This document shows positions 44,895-53,980 of a DNA stretch of 64,000 bases, in pieces. The position numbers and the translations under genes were made by a program. The notes beneath the pieces are model-generated. The model ran no database searches, was not told the DNA's origin, and was given only the letters and a program-made list of their open reading frames with translations. Each line of letters begins with the position of its first letter. Within the stretch, counting starts at the first letter, position 1. This DNA is from Pseudomonas fluorescens (GTDB lineage Bacteria; Pseudomonadota; Gammaproteobacteria; Pseudomonadales; Pseudomonadaceae), in assembly GCF_019212185.1 (NCBI RefSeq), contig NZ_CP078138.1, positions 1,160,501-1,224,500 on the forward strand. The letters are read 5' to 3'.

Positions 44895-45467
44895 ATGAAC
44901 CTCACGCCTCCTGAATCGCAGACCACTGACGGCCCGGACAACCCGGGTGGCCGGGCGCATTTCCTGCAGGTGTTTTTGTCCCAGCGTTCGCAGATGGAGG
45001 CGCTGGTCAATCGGCGGGTGGGCTGTCGGGCGACGGCGGCCGATCTGGTGCAGGACCTGTTCCTGCGCTTCTGGCGCCGGCCACTGGTTCAGGTGGAAGA
45101 GCTCAGCACGTATTTGCTGCGCTGTGCCGGCAATATCGCCATCGATCATTTGCGCAGCGAAGACGCGCGCGGACGGCTGAGTGAGGCCTGGTTGCCGGAG
45201 CAACAGGATCAGTTCGGCGTGGAGCCGCAAGCGGCGCTGGAAGCCGGTAATGATCTGCGCCATGTAGAGGCGGCCTTGCGCAGTCTGCCCGAGCGCAGCC
45301 GACAGATTTTCCTGCTCAATCGCATCCACGGTCGCACCTACGCGGACATCGCCAGGGCCATGGGGCTTTCCCAGAGTGCCGTGGAAAAACATATGATGCG
45401 TGCGCTCGAAGCCTGCAAGGCCAGCCTGCGAGACCCCCAACCGCGCACGCCAGGGAAAGCCCCGTGA
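44895..45467 (+). CDS. ECF sigma factor, FecI-like (second system)
   Basis: A 190-residue iron-starvation sigma factor. Region 2 includes FLSQRSQMEALVNRRVGC and DLVQDLFLRFWRR; region 4 includes LPERSRQIFLLNRIHGRTYA and IARAMGLSQSAVEKHMMRAL. It overlaps the following fecR-like gene as GTGA. It should transcribe the receptor gene beyond fecR. The 16-base gap to DUF3325 suggests co-transcription with the membrane cassette. Confidence 0.9.
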   Translation: MNLTPPESQTTDGPDNPGGRAHFLQVFLSQRSQMEALVNRRVGCRATAADLVQDLFLRFWRRPLVQVEELSTYLLRCAGNIAIDHLRSEDARGRLSEAWLPEQQDQFGVEPQAALEAGNDLRHVEAALRSLPERSRQIFLLNRIHGRTYADIARAMGLSQSAVEKHMMRALEACKASLRDPQPRTPGKAP

Positions 45468-46450
45468 ACCCCAGTACCCCCCTCAGTCCGACGCCCGCCC
45501 AGGAACAGGCCGCGCTGGCCTGGTTGAGCCTGTTGCACGACCAGCCCAGCAGCGGCGATCAGGCGACCTTCAGCCAGTGGCTGCTGGCCGATCCGGCCCA
45601 TGCCCAGGCTTATGCCCAGGCCCAGGTGCTCTGGGAGTTGAGTGAGGGGCCGGCGCGAGTCCTCGCTGCTGAGGAGGCGCTGGCGTTGCAAGGTTATCTG
45701 GATGCCATGGAGCGCTCCCGTTATTCCCGCGTGCGGCGCTGGTCGGCGGGGTTGGCGATGGCCGCTTGTCTGCTGTTGATGGTCTCGATGGGCGCGGGCT
45801 GGCAGCCGGCGCGCTGGTTCAACGACCTCGGCGCCGATTACGTCTCGGCGCCCGGTCAGGTGCGCAGCGTGACCCTGGCCGACCAGTCGCAGGTGACGCT
45901 GGATGCCGACAGTGCGATTGCGGTGGATTTCAGCGGCGGCGAGCGGCACGTCGAAGTGCGCCGCGGCGCGGCGTTTTTCAGGGTGACTCACACTGGCGAA
46001 CCGTTCGTGGTCGAGGCCGAACAGGGGCGGGCGCGGGTACTGGGGACGCAGTTCGAGGTGCGGTTGCAACCGCAGGGGGCGCAGGTGACCGTGCTGTCGG
46101 GACGAGTCGGGGTGACCGCGCAGGCGGGTGCCGAACAGCAGGTGCTGGGCGCGGGCCAACAAGTGGCGTATCACGCCGGCCGCGCCGAGCCGCTGCACGC
46201 TGTCGACAGTGAGGCGCAACTGGCCTGGCGCCAGGGTTGGCTCAACTACGCCAGGGCACCCCTGGCCGATGTGATCGCCGATCTGCAGCGCTATTACCCC
46301 GGACGGATCATTCTGCTCAACGATGAACTGGCCGCCCGCCGCATCAGTGGCAGCTTTCCCAGCAAAGACCCGCGTGCGGTGCTGGCTTCATTGCAAGGCG
46401 TGCTGGGGTTTGAGCAGCATGAGTTGGGTAGTCTGATTTTTGTGCGGTGA
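45464..46450 (+). CDS. FecR-like sigma factor regulator (second system)
   Basis: A 328-residue protein. The DUF4880 part comes first (QAALAWLSLLHDQPSSGDQA), a membrane helix at about 90-110 (RWSAGLAMAACLLLMVSMGA), then the FecR domain (SAPGQVRSVTLADQSQVTLD, FRVTHTGEPFVVEAEQGRAR) and a C-terminal STN-like DUF (PLADVIADLQRYYPGRIILL). It starts at GTG in overlap with the sigma gene. Its partner is the receptor 250 bases downstream. Confidence 0.92.
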   Translation: MNPSTPLSPTPAQEQAALAWLSLLHDQPSSGDQATFSQWLLADPAHAQAYAQAQVLWELSEGPARVLAAEEALALQGYLDAMERSRYSRVRRWSAGLAMAACLLLMVSMGAGWQPARWFNDLGADYVSAPGQVRSVTLADQSQVTLDADSAIAVDFSGGERHVEVRRGAAFFRVTHTGEPFVVEAEQGRARVLGTQFEVRLQPQGAQVTVLSGRVGVTAQAGAEQQVLGAGQQVAYHAGRAEPLHAVDSEAQLAWRQGWLNYARAPLADVIADLQRYYPGRIILLNDELAARRISGSFPSKDPRAVLASLQGVLGFEQHELGSLIFVR

Positions 46451-46698
46451 GTCGAAGGTGCGGTGTCAGGTGGACCGCTGCTGTATCTCCCATCGCCTGC
46501 GCCGGCAAGGATTGTGGCAGGCCGCACATAGCGCGAACACCGCAGATTCCCGGTACACCCAGGCTACTTGAAATCAAAAAAATCCCCCCTTTGAAAATTA
46601 TTTGCAAATCCCCATGAGGTAAACCCGCCCCCCATCCGTGTAGTTGATGAAAGTGCGATTGATTCGCATCGGTGCGTTACTCCACACGGGTCCAAGCA

Positions 46699-49131
46699 AT
46701 GAAGTCCAGGTCAGGTTCGGTAGTGTTCAAGCAGCAGTGGTTCGGTGTTTCAGTGTTGGCCGTGTCGGCGTTGGCACTGTTGCCGCAAAGTGTCGCCCAG
46801 GCCGCTCAGGTCGGTGCGCAGCACAGCACGCAGTTCAGTTTCAGTATCGCCGCCAAACCCTTGTCTCAGGCCCTGAGCGATTTCAGCCGGGTCACCGGCC
46901 TCAGCGTGGTCTACACCGATGAAGCCCCTTACGGCCTGACCGCGCCGGCGATTAACGGCCAGATGAGCGCCGAGCAGGCCATGCAGCGGTTGTTGAGCCA
47001 GTCGGGACTGACCTTCCGCCAGACCGATGCCCACACGCTGGCCCTTGAACCGCTGCCGACCACGGGCGCCTTGAACCTCGGCGCGACCACCATCACCTCG
47101 ACGCTTGATCAGTCGACCAGCTACCAGCCGCCTTCCACCACCTCGATTGCCCGCTCCTCGGCCTCGCTGCAGGAAATTCCCCAGACCATCAACGTGGTCG
47201 CCGCTCAGGTCCTGCGCGATCAGGCGCCGCGCAATCTTGACGATGCCTTGGCGAACGTCAGCGGCATCACCCAGGGCAACACCCTGGGCGGAACCCAGGA
47301 CTCGGTGATGACCCGAGGCTTCGGCGACAACCGCAATGGTTCGATCATGCGCGACGGCATGCCGATCGTGCAGGGCCGGGGCCTGAACGCCTCGGTGGAG
47401 CGGGTGGAAGTGCTCAAGGGGCCAGCGTCTCTGCTGTACGGCATCCAGGATCCGGGCGGGGTGGTCAACATGGTCAGCAAGAAACCCCAGTTGCAGAGCT
47501 ATAACGCCCTGACGGCGCGCGGCTCGACCTATGGTGACGGCAAGAACGGCAGCGGTGGCAGCCTCGACAGCACCGGTGCCCTGGGCGAATCCGGGCTGGC
47601 TTACCGGCTGGTGTTGGACCACGAGGACGAAGACTACTGGCGCAATTTCGGCACCCACCGCGAAACCCTGATCGCACCGTCGCTGGCCTGGTACGGCGAC
47701 AGTACCTCGCTGTTGTTTGCGTACGAGCACCGTGAATTCCTCTCGCCCTTTGATCGTGGCACGGCGATCAATCCGCGGACCAATCACCCGCTGGATATTC
47801 CCGCCTCGCGGCGCCTCGACGAGCCGTTCAACAACATGGAAGGGCGCTCGGACCTTTACCACTTCGAAGCCGACCATCAGCTCGACGACAACTGGAACGC
47901 CCACTTCGGCTACAGCTGGAACCGCGAAACCTACGATGCCAGCCAGGTGCGCATCACCGCCATCGATCCTGTGAAGGGCACCCTGACCCGCAACATGGAC
48001 GGTACCCAAGACGCGCTGACGACCGATCGCTTCACCACCCTCAGCCTCGAAGGCAAGGTTGAGCTGGCAGGTATGCAGCATGATTTGGTGATGGGTGTGG
48101 ACGACGAGTACCGCAAGATTTACCGCGCCGATCTGATCCGCCAGAAGAGCCTGTCACCGAGCTTCAGCTACCTCGATCCGGTGTACGGCCGTGAAGTGGC
48201 CGGCACTACAGTGAGCGCCCCGGACAGCGAACAGACCGACCTGCTGCGCAGCGACTCGGTGTTCCTCCAGGATTCGATTCACCTCACCGATCAATGGATC
48301 CTGGTGGCTGGTGCACGTTTCCAGGAGTACGACCAGTACGCCGGGAAGGGCCGTCCATTCAAGGCCAATACCGACAGCAACGGACAGAAATGGGTGCCCC
48401 GCGCTGGCCTGGTGTATCGCTACACCGATGAACTGTCGTTCTACGGCAGCTACACCGAATCCTTCAAACCCAACTCGACCATCGCCCCGCTGAGCGGCAG
48501 CAGCACGGTGCTCGATGGCAGCGTGGCACCCGAAGAAGCCAAGTCGTGGGAATTGGGGGCCAAGCTGGATATGCCGGGCCGGATCACCGGCAACATCGCC
48601 CTGTTCGACATCAAGAAGCGCAACGTGCTGGTGGCCAACTCCGAAGGCCCGGTGACGATTTACAGTGCGGCGGGCGAGGTGCGCTCGCGCGGATTGGAAG
48701 TCGACCTCAGCGGTCAGTTGAGCGAGCGCTGGAACCTGATCGGCAGCTACGCCTATACCGATGCCGAGGTCACTGAAGACCCGACTTACCAGGGCAAGAA
48801 ACTGCAAAACGTGGCGCGCAACAGCGGCTCGTTGTCGGCGGTTTATGACTTTGGCAGCCTGATCGGCGGTGACCAGTTGCGGGTCGGCGCGGGGGCGCGT
48901 TATGTCGGCGAACGGGCCGGTAACGCGGTGAACGACTTTGACTTGCCGGCCTACACCGTGGCCGATGCCTTCGCCACCTACGACACTCGCCTGGACGGGC
49001 AAAAGGTCAAGTTCCAGCTCAACGTCAAGAACCTGTTCGACCAGACCTACTACACCTCGGCGGCGAGCCGGTTCTTCGTGTCGATGGGCGATGCGCGGCA
49101 GCTGTCGTTGTCCAGTACCCTGGAGTTCTGA
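46699..49131 (+). CDS. TonB-dependent siderophore receptor with STN domain (ferrichrome/FiuA-FoxA type)
   Basis: About 810 residues. A signal peptide ends near VAQAAQ. The STN domain follows (FSFSIAAKPLSQALSDFSRV), then a plug with ASLQEIPQTINVVAAQVLRD, VSGITQGNTLGG and RVEVLKGPASLLYGIQDPGG, then a barrel ending in LSLSSTLEF. The siderophore subfamily (TIGR01783 type) includes ferrichrome and ferrioxamine receptors; the exact ligand cannot be told. GTG at 46672 is an alternative start; ATG at 46699 gives a normal signal peptide. It is regulated by the ECF/FecR pair upstream. Confidence 0.92.
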   Translation: MKSRSGSVVFKQQWFGVSVLAVSALALLPQSVAQAAQVGAQHSTQFSFSIAAKPLSQALSDFSRVTGLSVVYTDEAPYGLTAPAINGQMSAEQAMQRLLSQSGLTFRQTDAHTLALEPLPTTGALNLGATTITSTLDQSTSYQPPSTTSIARSSASLQEIPQTINVVAAQVLRDQAPRNLDDALANVSGITQGNTLGGTQDSVMTRGFGDNRNGSIMRDGMPIVQGRGLNASVERVEVLKGPASLLYGIQDPGGVVNMVSKKPQLQSYNALTARGSTYGDGKNGSGGSLDSTGALGESGLAYRLVLDHEDEDYWRNFGTHRETLIAPSLAWYGDSTSLLFAYEHREFLSPFDRGTAINPRTNHPLDIPASRRLDEPFNNMEGRSDLYHFEADHQLDDNWNAHFGYSWNRETYDASQVRITAIDPVKGTLTRNMDGTQDALTTDRFTTLSLEGKVELAGMQHDLVMGVDDEYRKIYRADLIRQKSLSPSFSYLDPVYGREVAGTTVSAPDSEQTDLLRSDSVFLQDSIHLTDQWILVAGARFQEYDQYAGKGRPFKANTDSNGQKWVPRAGLVYRYTDELSFYGSYTESFKPNSTIAPLSGSSTVLDGSVAPEEAKSWELGAKLDMPGRITGNIALFDIKKRNVLVANSEGPVTIYSAAGEVRSRGLEVDLSGQLSERWNLIGSYAYTDAEVTEDPTYQGKKLQNVARNSGSLSAVYDFGSLIGGDQLRVGAGARYVGERAGNAVNDFDLPAYTVADAFATYDTRLDGQKVKFQLNVKNLFDQTYYTSAASRFFVSMGDARQLSLSSTLEF

Positions 49132-49140
49132 CGACTGCGC

Positions 49141-50016
49141 TCAGGCGCAGAACGCCTGGCGGAATTCGCCGGGCGTGCCGTGCATGGTTTGCCGAAAGCG
49201 GTTGGTGAAATGACTGGCGCTGGCAAACCCACAGGCCAGGGCTACTTCGCCGAGGGGCAGGGTGGTGTTGCGCAGCAGGTGCCGAGCATGGGCCAGGCGC
49301 CGCGCCAGCAGGTACTGATGGGGCGGCAGGCCGAAGCTTTGGCGAAACATCCGGGCGAAGTGGTACTCCGACAGTGCGCACATCGCCGCGAGTTGTCCCA
49401 GGCTGATGGGCTGTTCCAGATGCTGGTCGATGTACTCCACCAGTTGCCGGCGCTGGTAGGCAGCCAAGCCACCTTTGAGGCGCAAGCCCTGGCGCAGGCC
49501 GACCTGGTTGAGCAGGGTGTGGCTGAGCATTTCGTGGGCCAGGCTGCTGGTCAGCAGGCGTTCGCCGGGCTCCTTCCAGTTCAGTTCGGTCAACTGGCGA
49601 AAGCGTTGGGCCTGCAGCGGGTCGTCGAGAAAGGTGCTCTCCTGCAACTGCACGGCGCGCGGTTCGCGGTCGAGCAGGGTGATGCAGCCGAGGGCGAATT
49701 GGTCAGGGCTGAAATACAGGTGGGCGAGGCGGATTTCGCCGTTGATCACCCAGGCTGACTGGTGTTCGGCGGGGAGGATGCAGAGTTTGTTCGGGCCGCC
49801 GGTGGTGCCGGGCTGTCCACGACGAAAGGTCCCGGTGCCGCCGGCCAGGTAGCAGGACAGGGTGTGATGCCCGGGCGCCTCGTAGTCCTGGGAGTCGTGG
49901 TGGTTGTTCCACAGGGCTGCAGCCATGCCGTCACCGAGCTCGGCACTGTGCTCCAGACGAGCATGGGGCGAGCGGTTGAGGGCTTGAAAGACTTGCAGGG
50001 TTTCGAGTGCGGGCAT
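49141..50016 (-). CDS. AraC-family transcriptional regulator
   Basis: A 291-residue regulator. The C-terminal AraC DNA-binding domain holds two helix-turn-helices: QPISLGQLAAMCALSEYHFA with RMFRQSFGLPP, and PLGEVALACGFASASHFTNR with FRQTMHGTPGEFR. The N-terminal 180 residues are a cupin-like sensing domain. ATG at 50016 follows GGAG. It is divergent from the EamA transporter, which it may control. Confidence 0.9.
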   Translation of the reverse strand: MPALETLQVFQALNRSPHARLEHSAELGDGMAAALWNNHHDSQDYEAPGHHTLSCYLAGGTGTFRRGQPGTTGGPNKLCILPAEHQSAWVINGEIRLAHLYFSPDQFALGCITLLDREPRAVQLQESTFLDDPLQAQRFRQLTELNWKEPGERLLTSSLAHEMLSHTLLNQVGLRQGLRLKGGLAAYQRRQLVEYIDQHLEQPISLGQLAAMCALSEYHFARMFRQSFGLPPHQYLLARRLAHARHLLRNTTLPLGEVALACGFASASHFTNRFRQTMHGTPGEFRQAFCA

Positions 50017-50153
50017 GATCGTTTCTCCAACGCCTTGCATCCTACTCCCTCGCCATGGTCGTGCCAGCCCGGCAGCCGACAAAAGCGCAAGTTTATGCAA
50101 GCGCGCTAGATCATCACGCCACAGACTGAAGGCCATCTTCAGGAGTGAGCGTG

Positions 50154-51056
50154 ATGAACCTTTCGTTGTATGTGCTGACCGTGCTGATCTGGGGCACCAC
50201 CTGGATTGCCCTGAAACTGCAACTTGGGGTGGTCGCCATTCCGGTGTCGATCGTCTATCGCTTTGGCCTGGCGGCGTTGGTGCTGTTCGTGATGCTGCTG
50301 CTCAGCCGCAAGCTGCAGGTGATGAACCGCCGTGGCCATCTGATCTGCCTGGCTCAGGGGTTGTGCCTGTTTTGTATCAACTTCATGTGCTTTCTCAGCG
50401 CCAGTCAGTGGATCCCCAGTGGCTTGGTTGCGGTGGTGTTTTCCACGGCGACCTTGTGGAACGCGCTCAATGCACGAGTGTTCTTCCGGCAGAAAATTGC
50501 TCGTAACGTACTGCTGGGCGGCGGGTTGGGTTTAGCGGGACTGGGCCTGTTGTTCTGGCCCGAGCTGGTCGGTCACAGCGCCAGCCCGCAAACCTTGCTC
50601 GGCCTGGGTCTGGCGCTGTTGGGCACCCTGTGTTTCTCGGCCGGTAACCTGCTCTCGAGCCTGCAGCAGAAGGCCGGGCTGAGGCCTCTGACCACCAATG
50701 CCTGGGGCATGGCCTATGGCGCGGCGATGCTCTCGTTGTATTGCGTATTCAAGGGCATTCCCTTCGATATGGAGTGGAATACCCGTTACGTCGGTTCGCT
50801 GCTGTACCTGGTGATTCCGGGTTCGGTCATCGGTTTCACCGCGTACCTGACCCTGGTCGGGCGCATGGGCCCGGAGCGTGCGGCCTATTGCACGGTGCTG
50901 TTCCCGGTGGTGGCGCTGAACGTTTCGGCCCTGGTCGAGGGTTATCAGTGGACCGCGCCGGCGTTGGCCGGGTTGGTGCTGGTGATGCTGGGTAACGTGC
51001 TGGTGTTTCGCAAACCTTCGGCACGCAGCAAAGCGCTGAAGGCCGACCTCGCGTGA
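50154..51056 (+). CDS. EamA/DMT-family transporter
   Basis: A 300-residue exporter with ten hydrophobic segments in two EamA repeats. The first repeat starts at the N-terminus (LYVLTVLIWGTTWIALKLQL), the second at about residue 155. The substrate, an amino acid or similar metabolite, cannot be told. AGGAG lies eight bases before ATG 50154, so the earlier in-frame GTG at 50145, which overlaps that site, is rejected. It is divergent from the AraC gene. Confidence 0.9.
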   Translation: MNLSLYVLTVLIWGTTWIALKLQLGVVAIPVSIVYRFGLAALVLFVMLLLSRKLQVMNRRGHLICLAQGLCLFCINFMCFLSASQWIPSGLVAVVFSTATLWNALNARVFFRQKIARNVLLGGGLGLAGLGLLFWPELVGHSASPQTLLGLGLALLGTLCFSAGNLLSSLQQKAGLRPLTTNAWGMAYGAAMLSLYCVFKGIPFDMEWNTRYVGSLLYLVIPGSVIGFTAYLTLVGRMGPERAAYCTVLFPVVALNVSALVEGYQWTAPALAGLVLVMLGNVLVFRKPSARSKALKADLA

Positions 51057-51062
51057 GGGTGA

Positions 51063-51572
51063 TCAGTGTTCGTTTTTCAGGGAGACATAGATCAGCGCAG
51101 GAAACATGTACGCGAGATTACTGCGGGCCCAATCAAAGGCATTGCGCTTGGTCGAGTATTCGACATCAAACCATTCATTAATGATGACTACATAGAGGAT
51201 GTAGTAGACAAAGATCGCTGTTGTCAGGCCGATAATGGCGAACTTCTTGGCGCTCTGGAACTCCTTGCGGGGTGCCTCGATAGTTCGGTAGAGCTGATAA
51301 GTCCCGATCAGGCAACATATCGTGAAGATGGTCTCGAACGTAATGATCGCCCAATAGAAGCGATGATGAAAATAGCTTGAGGTGACGGCGCGGTAGCGAC
51401 GTGAATCGTTGCCTTCAGTGGTGGTCATGCTGAGGATCTCGCCAATGTATTCGTAATAGGCGGTGTAGTCCGTGAAGTTGTTGACGAGGGTGACGCAACC
51501 AAAGGTGGCTGCCATCAAGACAATCAATATTTTGCTGCGCCTGACTGCGCAAGTGGTCGTGAGTTTCATCAT
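51063..51572 (-). CDS. DUF2165 membrane protein
   Basis: A 169-residue protein with four hydrophobic helices. VNNFTDYTAYYEYIGEILSM, the SSYFHHRFYWAIITFE segment and the final FDWARSNLAYMFPALIY are DUF2165 features. Function is unknown. ATG at 51572 has AGGAG upstream; an ATG immediately follows it. Its base composition is visibly more AT-rich than its neighbours, which may indicate recent acquisition. Confidence 0.8.
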   Translation of the reverse strand: MMKLTTTCAVRRSKILIVLMAATFGCVTLVNNFTDYTAYYEYIGEILSMTTTEGNDSRRYRAVTSSYFHHRFYWAIITFETIFTICCLIGTYQLYRTIEAPRKEFQSAKKFAIIGLTTAIFVYYILYVVIINEWFDVEYSTKRNAFDWARSNLAYMFPALIYVSLKNEH

Positions 51573-51732
51573 GCGCGATATTCTCCTGATATAGAGCCTG
51601 TTATTGAAGTTCTCCAGGCGATTGGCGGAGTCTATAGCGCGTGACTGCAATCAGGTTGTGAGTTGCCGTGCAAGTTTTGTCGCTTGATATTAAGCGTTAG
51701 TCTGCAACTAAATAGTAATAAGCGGATTGTCA

Positions 51733-51757
51733 GCGGCACGTCCGGCAAACGTGCCGC
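51733..51757. terminator. Hairpin after the 2-hydroxyacid dehydrogenase gene
   Basis: GCGGCACGT, a seven-base loop, ACGTGCCGC, eight bases past the minus-strand dehydrogenase stop. No T-tract follows on the minus strand, so termination is not certain. Confidence 0.5.
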
Positions 51758-51764
51758 CACTGAA

Positions 51765-52739
51765 TCAGCCTTTCCACACCTGCGGGTTGACCAGATCCTG
51801 CGGCCGCTCACCCAACAGGGCGCTGCGCAGGTTGGCCAGGGCGCGATTGGACATGGCATCGCGGGTTTCGTGGGTGGCGGAGCCGATGTGCGGCAAGGTC
51901 ACTGCATTCTGCAATTGGAACAGCGGCGACTCGGCCAGCGGTTCCTTTTCATAGACATCCAGCCCGGCGCCGCGAATCCGCTTGTTCTGCAACGCTTCGA
52001 TCAACGCCGGTTCATCCACCACCGGTCCACGAGAAATGTTCACCAGGATCGCCTCAGGCTTCATCAGCGCCAGTTCGCGGTGGCTGATCAGGTGCCGGGT
52101 TTTCTCGCTCAGCGGTACCACCAGGCAGACGAAGTCGGCTTCGGCCAGCAATTGGTCGAGCGTACGGAACTGCGCGCCCAATTCTTGCTCAAGCGCCGTC
52201 TTGCGACTGTTACCGCTGTACAGGATCGGCATGTTGAAGCCCAGGCGGCCGCGACGAGCGATGGCCGCACCGATGTTGCCCATGCCGACGATGCCCAGGG
52301 TCTTGCCGTGCACGTCACAGCCAAACAACGGCGCGCCGACGCTGGCTTGCCACTGGCCGGCCTTGGTCCAGGCGTCCAGTTCGGCGACGCGGCGGGCGCT
52401 GCTCATCAGCAACGCAAAGGCCAGGTCGGCGGTGCTTTCAGTCAGCACATCCGGGGTGTTGGTGAGCATAATCCCGCGTTCGTTAAAGTAGGCCAGGTCA
52501 TAGTTGTCGTAACCCACCGAGACGCTGGACACCACTTCCAGGCGGCTGGCGTTTTCCAGTTGTGCCCGGCCCAGCTTGCGCCCGACACCGATCAAGCCAT
52601 GGGCATGGGGCAGGGCTTCATTGAACTGTGCATTGATATCGCCCTGCTTGGGATTGGGCACGATCACCTCGAAATCCTGTTGCAGGTACTCGACCATGGC
52701 AGGCGAGACACGGCTGAAAGCAAGTACAGTCTTTTTCAT
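51765..52739 (-). CDS. D-2-hydroxyacid dehydrogenase (glyoxylate/2-ketogluconate reductase type)
   Basis: A 324-residue NAD(P)H-dependent reductase. The cofactor motif GIVGMGNIGAAIARRG is at about residue 148. The catalytic Arg is in NISRGPVVDEPAL, the Glu in DVYEKEPL, and the His in LPHIGSATHETR. Length and the SVGYDNYDLAYFNERGIMLT segment fit GhrB/TkrA-type enzymes that reduce glyoxylate, hydroxypyruvate or 2-ketogluconate. ATG at 52739 begins MKKTVLAFSR. It shares a strand with the LysR gene upstream. Confidence 0.9.
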   Translation of the reverse strand: MKKTVLAFSRVSPAMVEYLQQDFEVIVPNPKQGDINAQFNEALPHAHGLIGVGRKLGRAQLENASRLEVVSSVSVGYDNYDLAYFNERGIMLTNTPDVLTESTADLAFALLMSSARRVAELDAWTKAGQWQASVGAPLFGCDVHGKTLGIVGMGNIGAAIARRGRLGFNMPILYSGNSRKTALEQELGAQFRTLDQLLAEADFVCLVVPLSEKTRHLISHRELALMKPEAILVNISRGPVVDEPALIEALQNKRIRGAGLDVYEKEPLAESPLFQLQNAVTLPHIGSATHETRDAMSNRALANLRSALLGERPQDLVNPQVWKG

Positions 52740-52835
52740 CGCGGGAAAGCTCATCGGGCGGAGGACAATGCCAAGCAAGCTATCATTCTTGGCAGGGTCA
52801 GCGCGAGTCCCATGGACAAGAACCGCGCATCCGCT

Positions 52836-53804
52836 TCAATTGGTCAAGCGCGCGCCGCCCAGGGTGCCACTCAGCTCATAGGCCGCCAATTCTGCCTGGT
52901 GGGCCGAAAGAATTTCCGGCAGCGAGCCGCGCAGGTATTCGACCCAGGTCTTGATCTTGGCGTCCAGGTATTGGCGCGAAGGATAGATCGCGTACAGGTT
53001 CAGTTCCTGCGAGCGGTAGTTGGGCATCACCCGCACCAGACTGCCGTTGCGCAAGCCGTCGATCGCCGCATACAGCGGCAGCACGCCAACGCCCATGCCG
53101 CTGGTGATCGCGGTTTTCATCGCATCGGCAGAGTTCACCAGGAACGGTGAGCTGTTGATGGTGACCATCTCCTGGCCATCGGGACCGTCGAACAGCCACT
53201 TCTCCAGCGGAATCACCGGGCTGACCAGACGCAGGCAGGCGTGGTTCAGCAGGTCGCTGGGCTTGGTCGGGCAGCCGTGCGCCTTGACGTAGGCTGGCGA
53301 GGCGCAGGCGATGCTGTAGGTGATGCCCAGGCGCTGGGAGACGAAACCGGAGTCCGGCAGTTCGCTGGCAAGCACGATGGACACGTCGTAGCCCTCGTCG
53401 AGCAAATCCGGGACACGGTTGGCCAAGGTCAGGTCGAAGGTCACATCCGGATGACTCTTGCGATAGCGGGCGATGGCATCGATGACGAAATGCTGGCCGA
53501 TCCCGGTCATGGTGTGCACTTTCAACTGCCCGGCGGGCCGTGCATGGGCATCGCTGGCCTCGGCTTCGGCTTCTTCTACATACGCGAGGATCTGTTCGCA
53601 GCGCAGCAGGTAGCGCTTGCCTGCCTCGGTCAGGGCGATGCGGCGGGTGGTGCGGTTGAGCAGACGGGTTTGCAGGTGGGCTTCCAGATTGGAGACCGCG
53701 CGCGAGACGTTGGCTGTGGTGGTATCGAGCTGCACGGCGGCGGCAGTGAAGCTGCCAGCCTCGGCGACACAGCTGAAGGCGCGCATGTTTTGCAAGGTGT
53801 CCAT
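52836..53804 (-). CDS. LysR-family regulator (AaeR-like position)
   Basis: A 322-residue LysR protein. The helix-turn-helix is MRAFSCVAEAGSFTAAAVQL with DTTTANVSRAVSNLEAHL; the CrgA-type effector domain has GQLKVHTMTGIGQHFVIDAI and YDVSIVLASELPDSG. It is divergent from the NodT-FUSC-DUF1656-HlyD operon with 176 bases between, the arrangement of aaeR and aaeXAB, so it probably controls that efflux system. It could also serve the dehydrogenase downstream. Confidence 0.9.
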   Translation of the reverse strand: MDTLQNMRAFSCVAEAGSFTAAAVQLDTTTANVSRAVSNLEAHLQTRLLNRTTRRIALTEAGKRYLLRCEQILAYVEEAEAEASDAHARPAGQLKVHTMTGIGQHFVIDAIARYRKSHPDVTFDLTLANRVPDLLDEGYDVSIVLASELPDSGFVSQRLGITYSIACASPAYVKAHGCPTKPSDLLNHACLRLVSPVIPLEKWLFDGPDGQEMVTINSSPFLVNSADAMKTAITSGMGVGVLPLYAAIDGLRNGSLVRVMPNYRSQELNLYAIYPSRQYLDAKIKTWVEYLRGSLPEILSAHQAELAAYELSGTLGGARLTN

Positions 53805-53980
53805 GGGGTGCTCTCAAGGGAGATGGCAAATTGTGACATGAAGTTACGAGGCAAAGCATTCAACCAAGGGATTATCTCGTTAACGGTAACAAAGATTCAC
53901 AGGATTCCCAGCTTATCGCCGTACGGCCCCAGCCCTAGAATCATCGCGGTCAAACACCTTTCCCTCAGGAATTTGCAGCA

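Noticed and set aside
43175-45010. A 611-codon open frame antisense to the PepSY cassette
   Set aside because: Gln/Arg/His-rich shadow of a gene with clear membrane helices on the plus strand.
46590-46620. Possible Fur box before the second receptor gene (GAAAATTATTTGCAAATCC)
   Set aside because: Only about 10 of 19 positions match the consensus; could be chance in an AT-rich stretch. The receptor is expected to depend on the ECF sigma factor instead.
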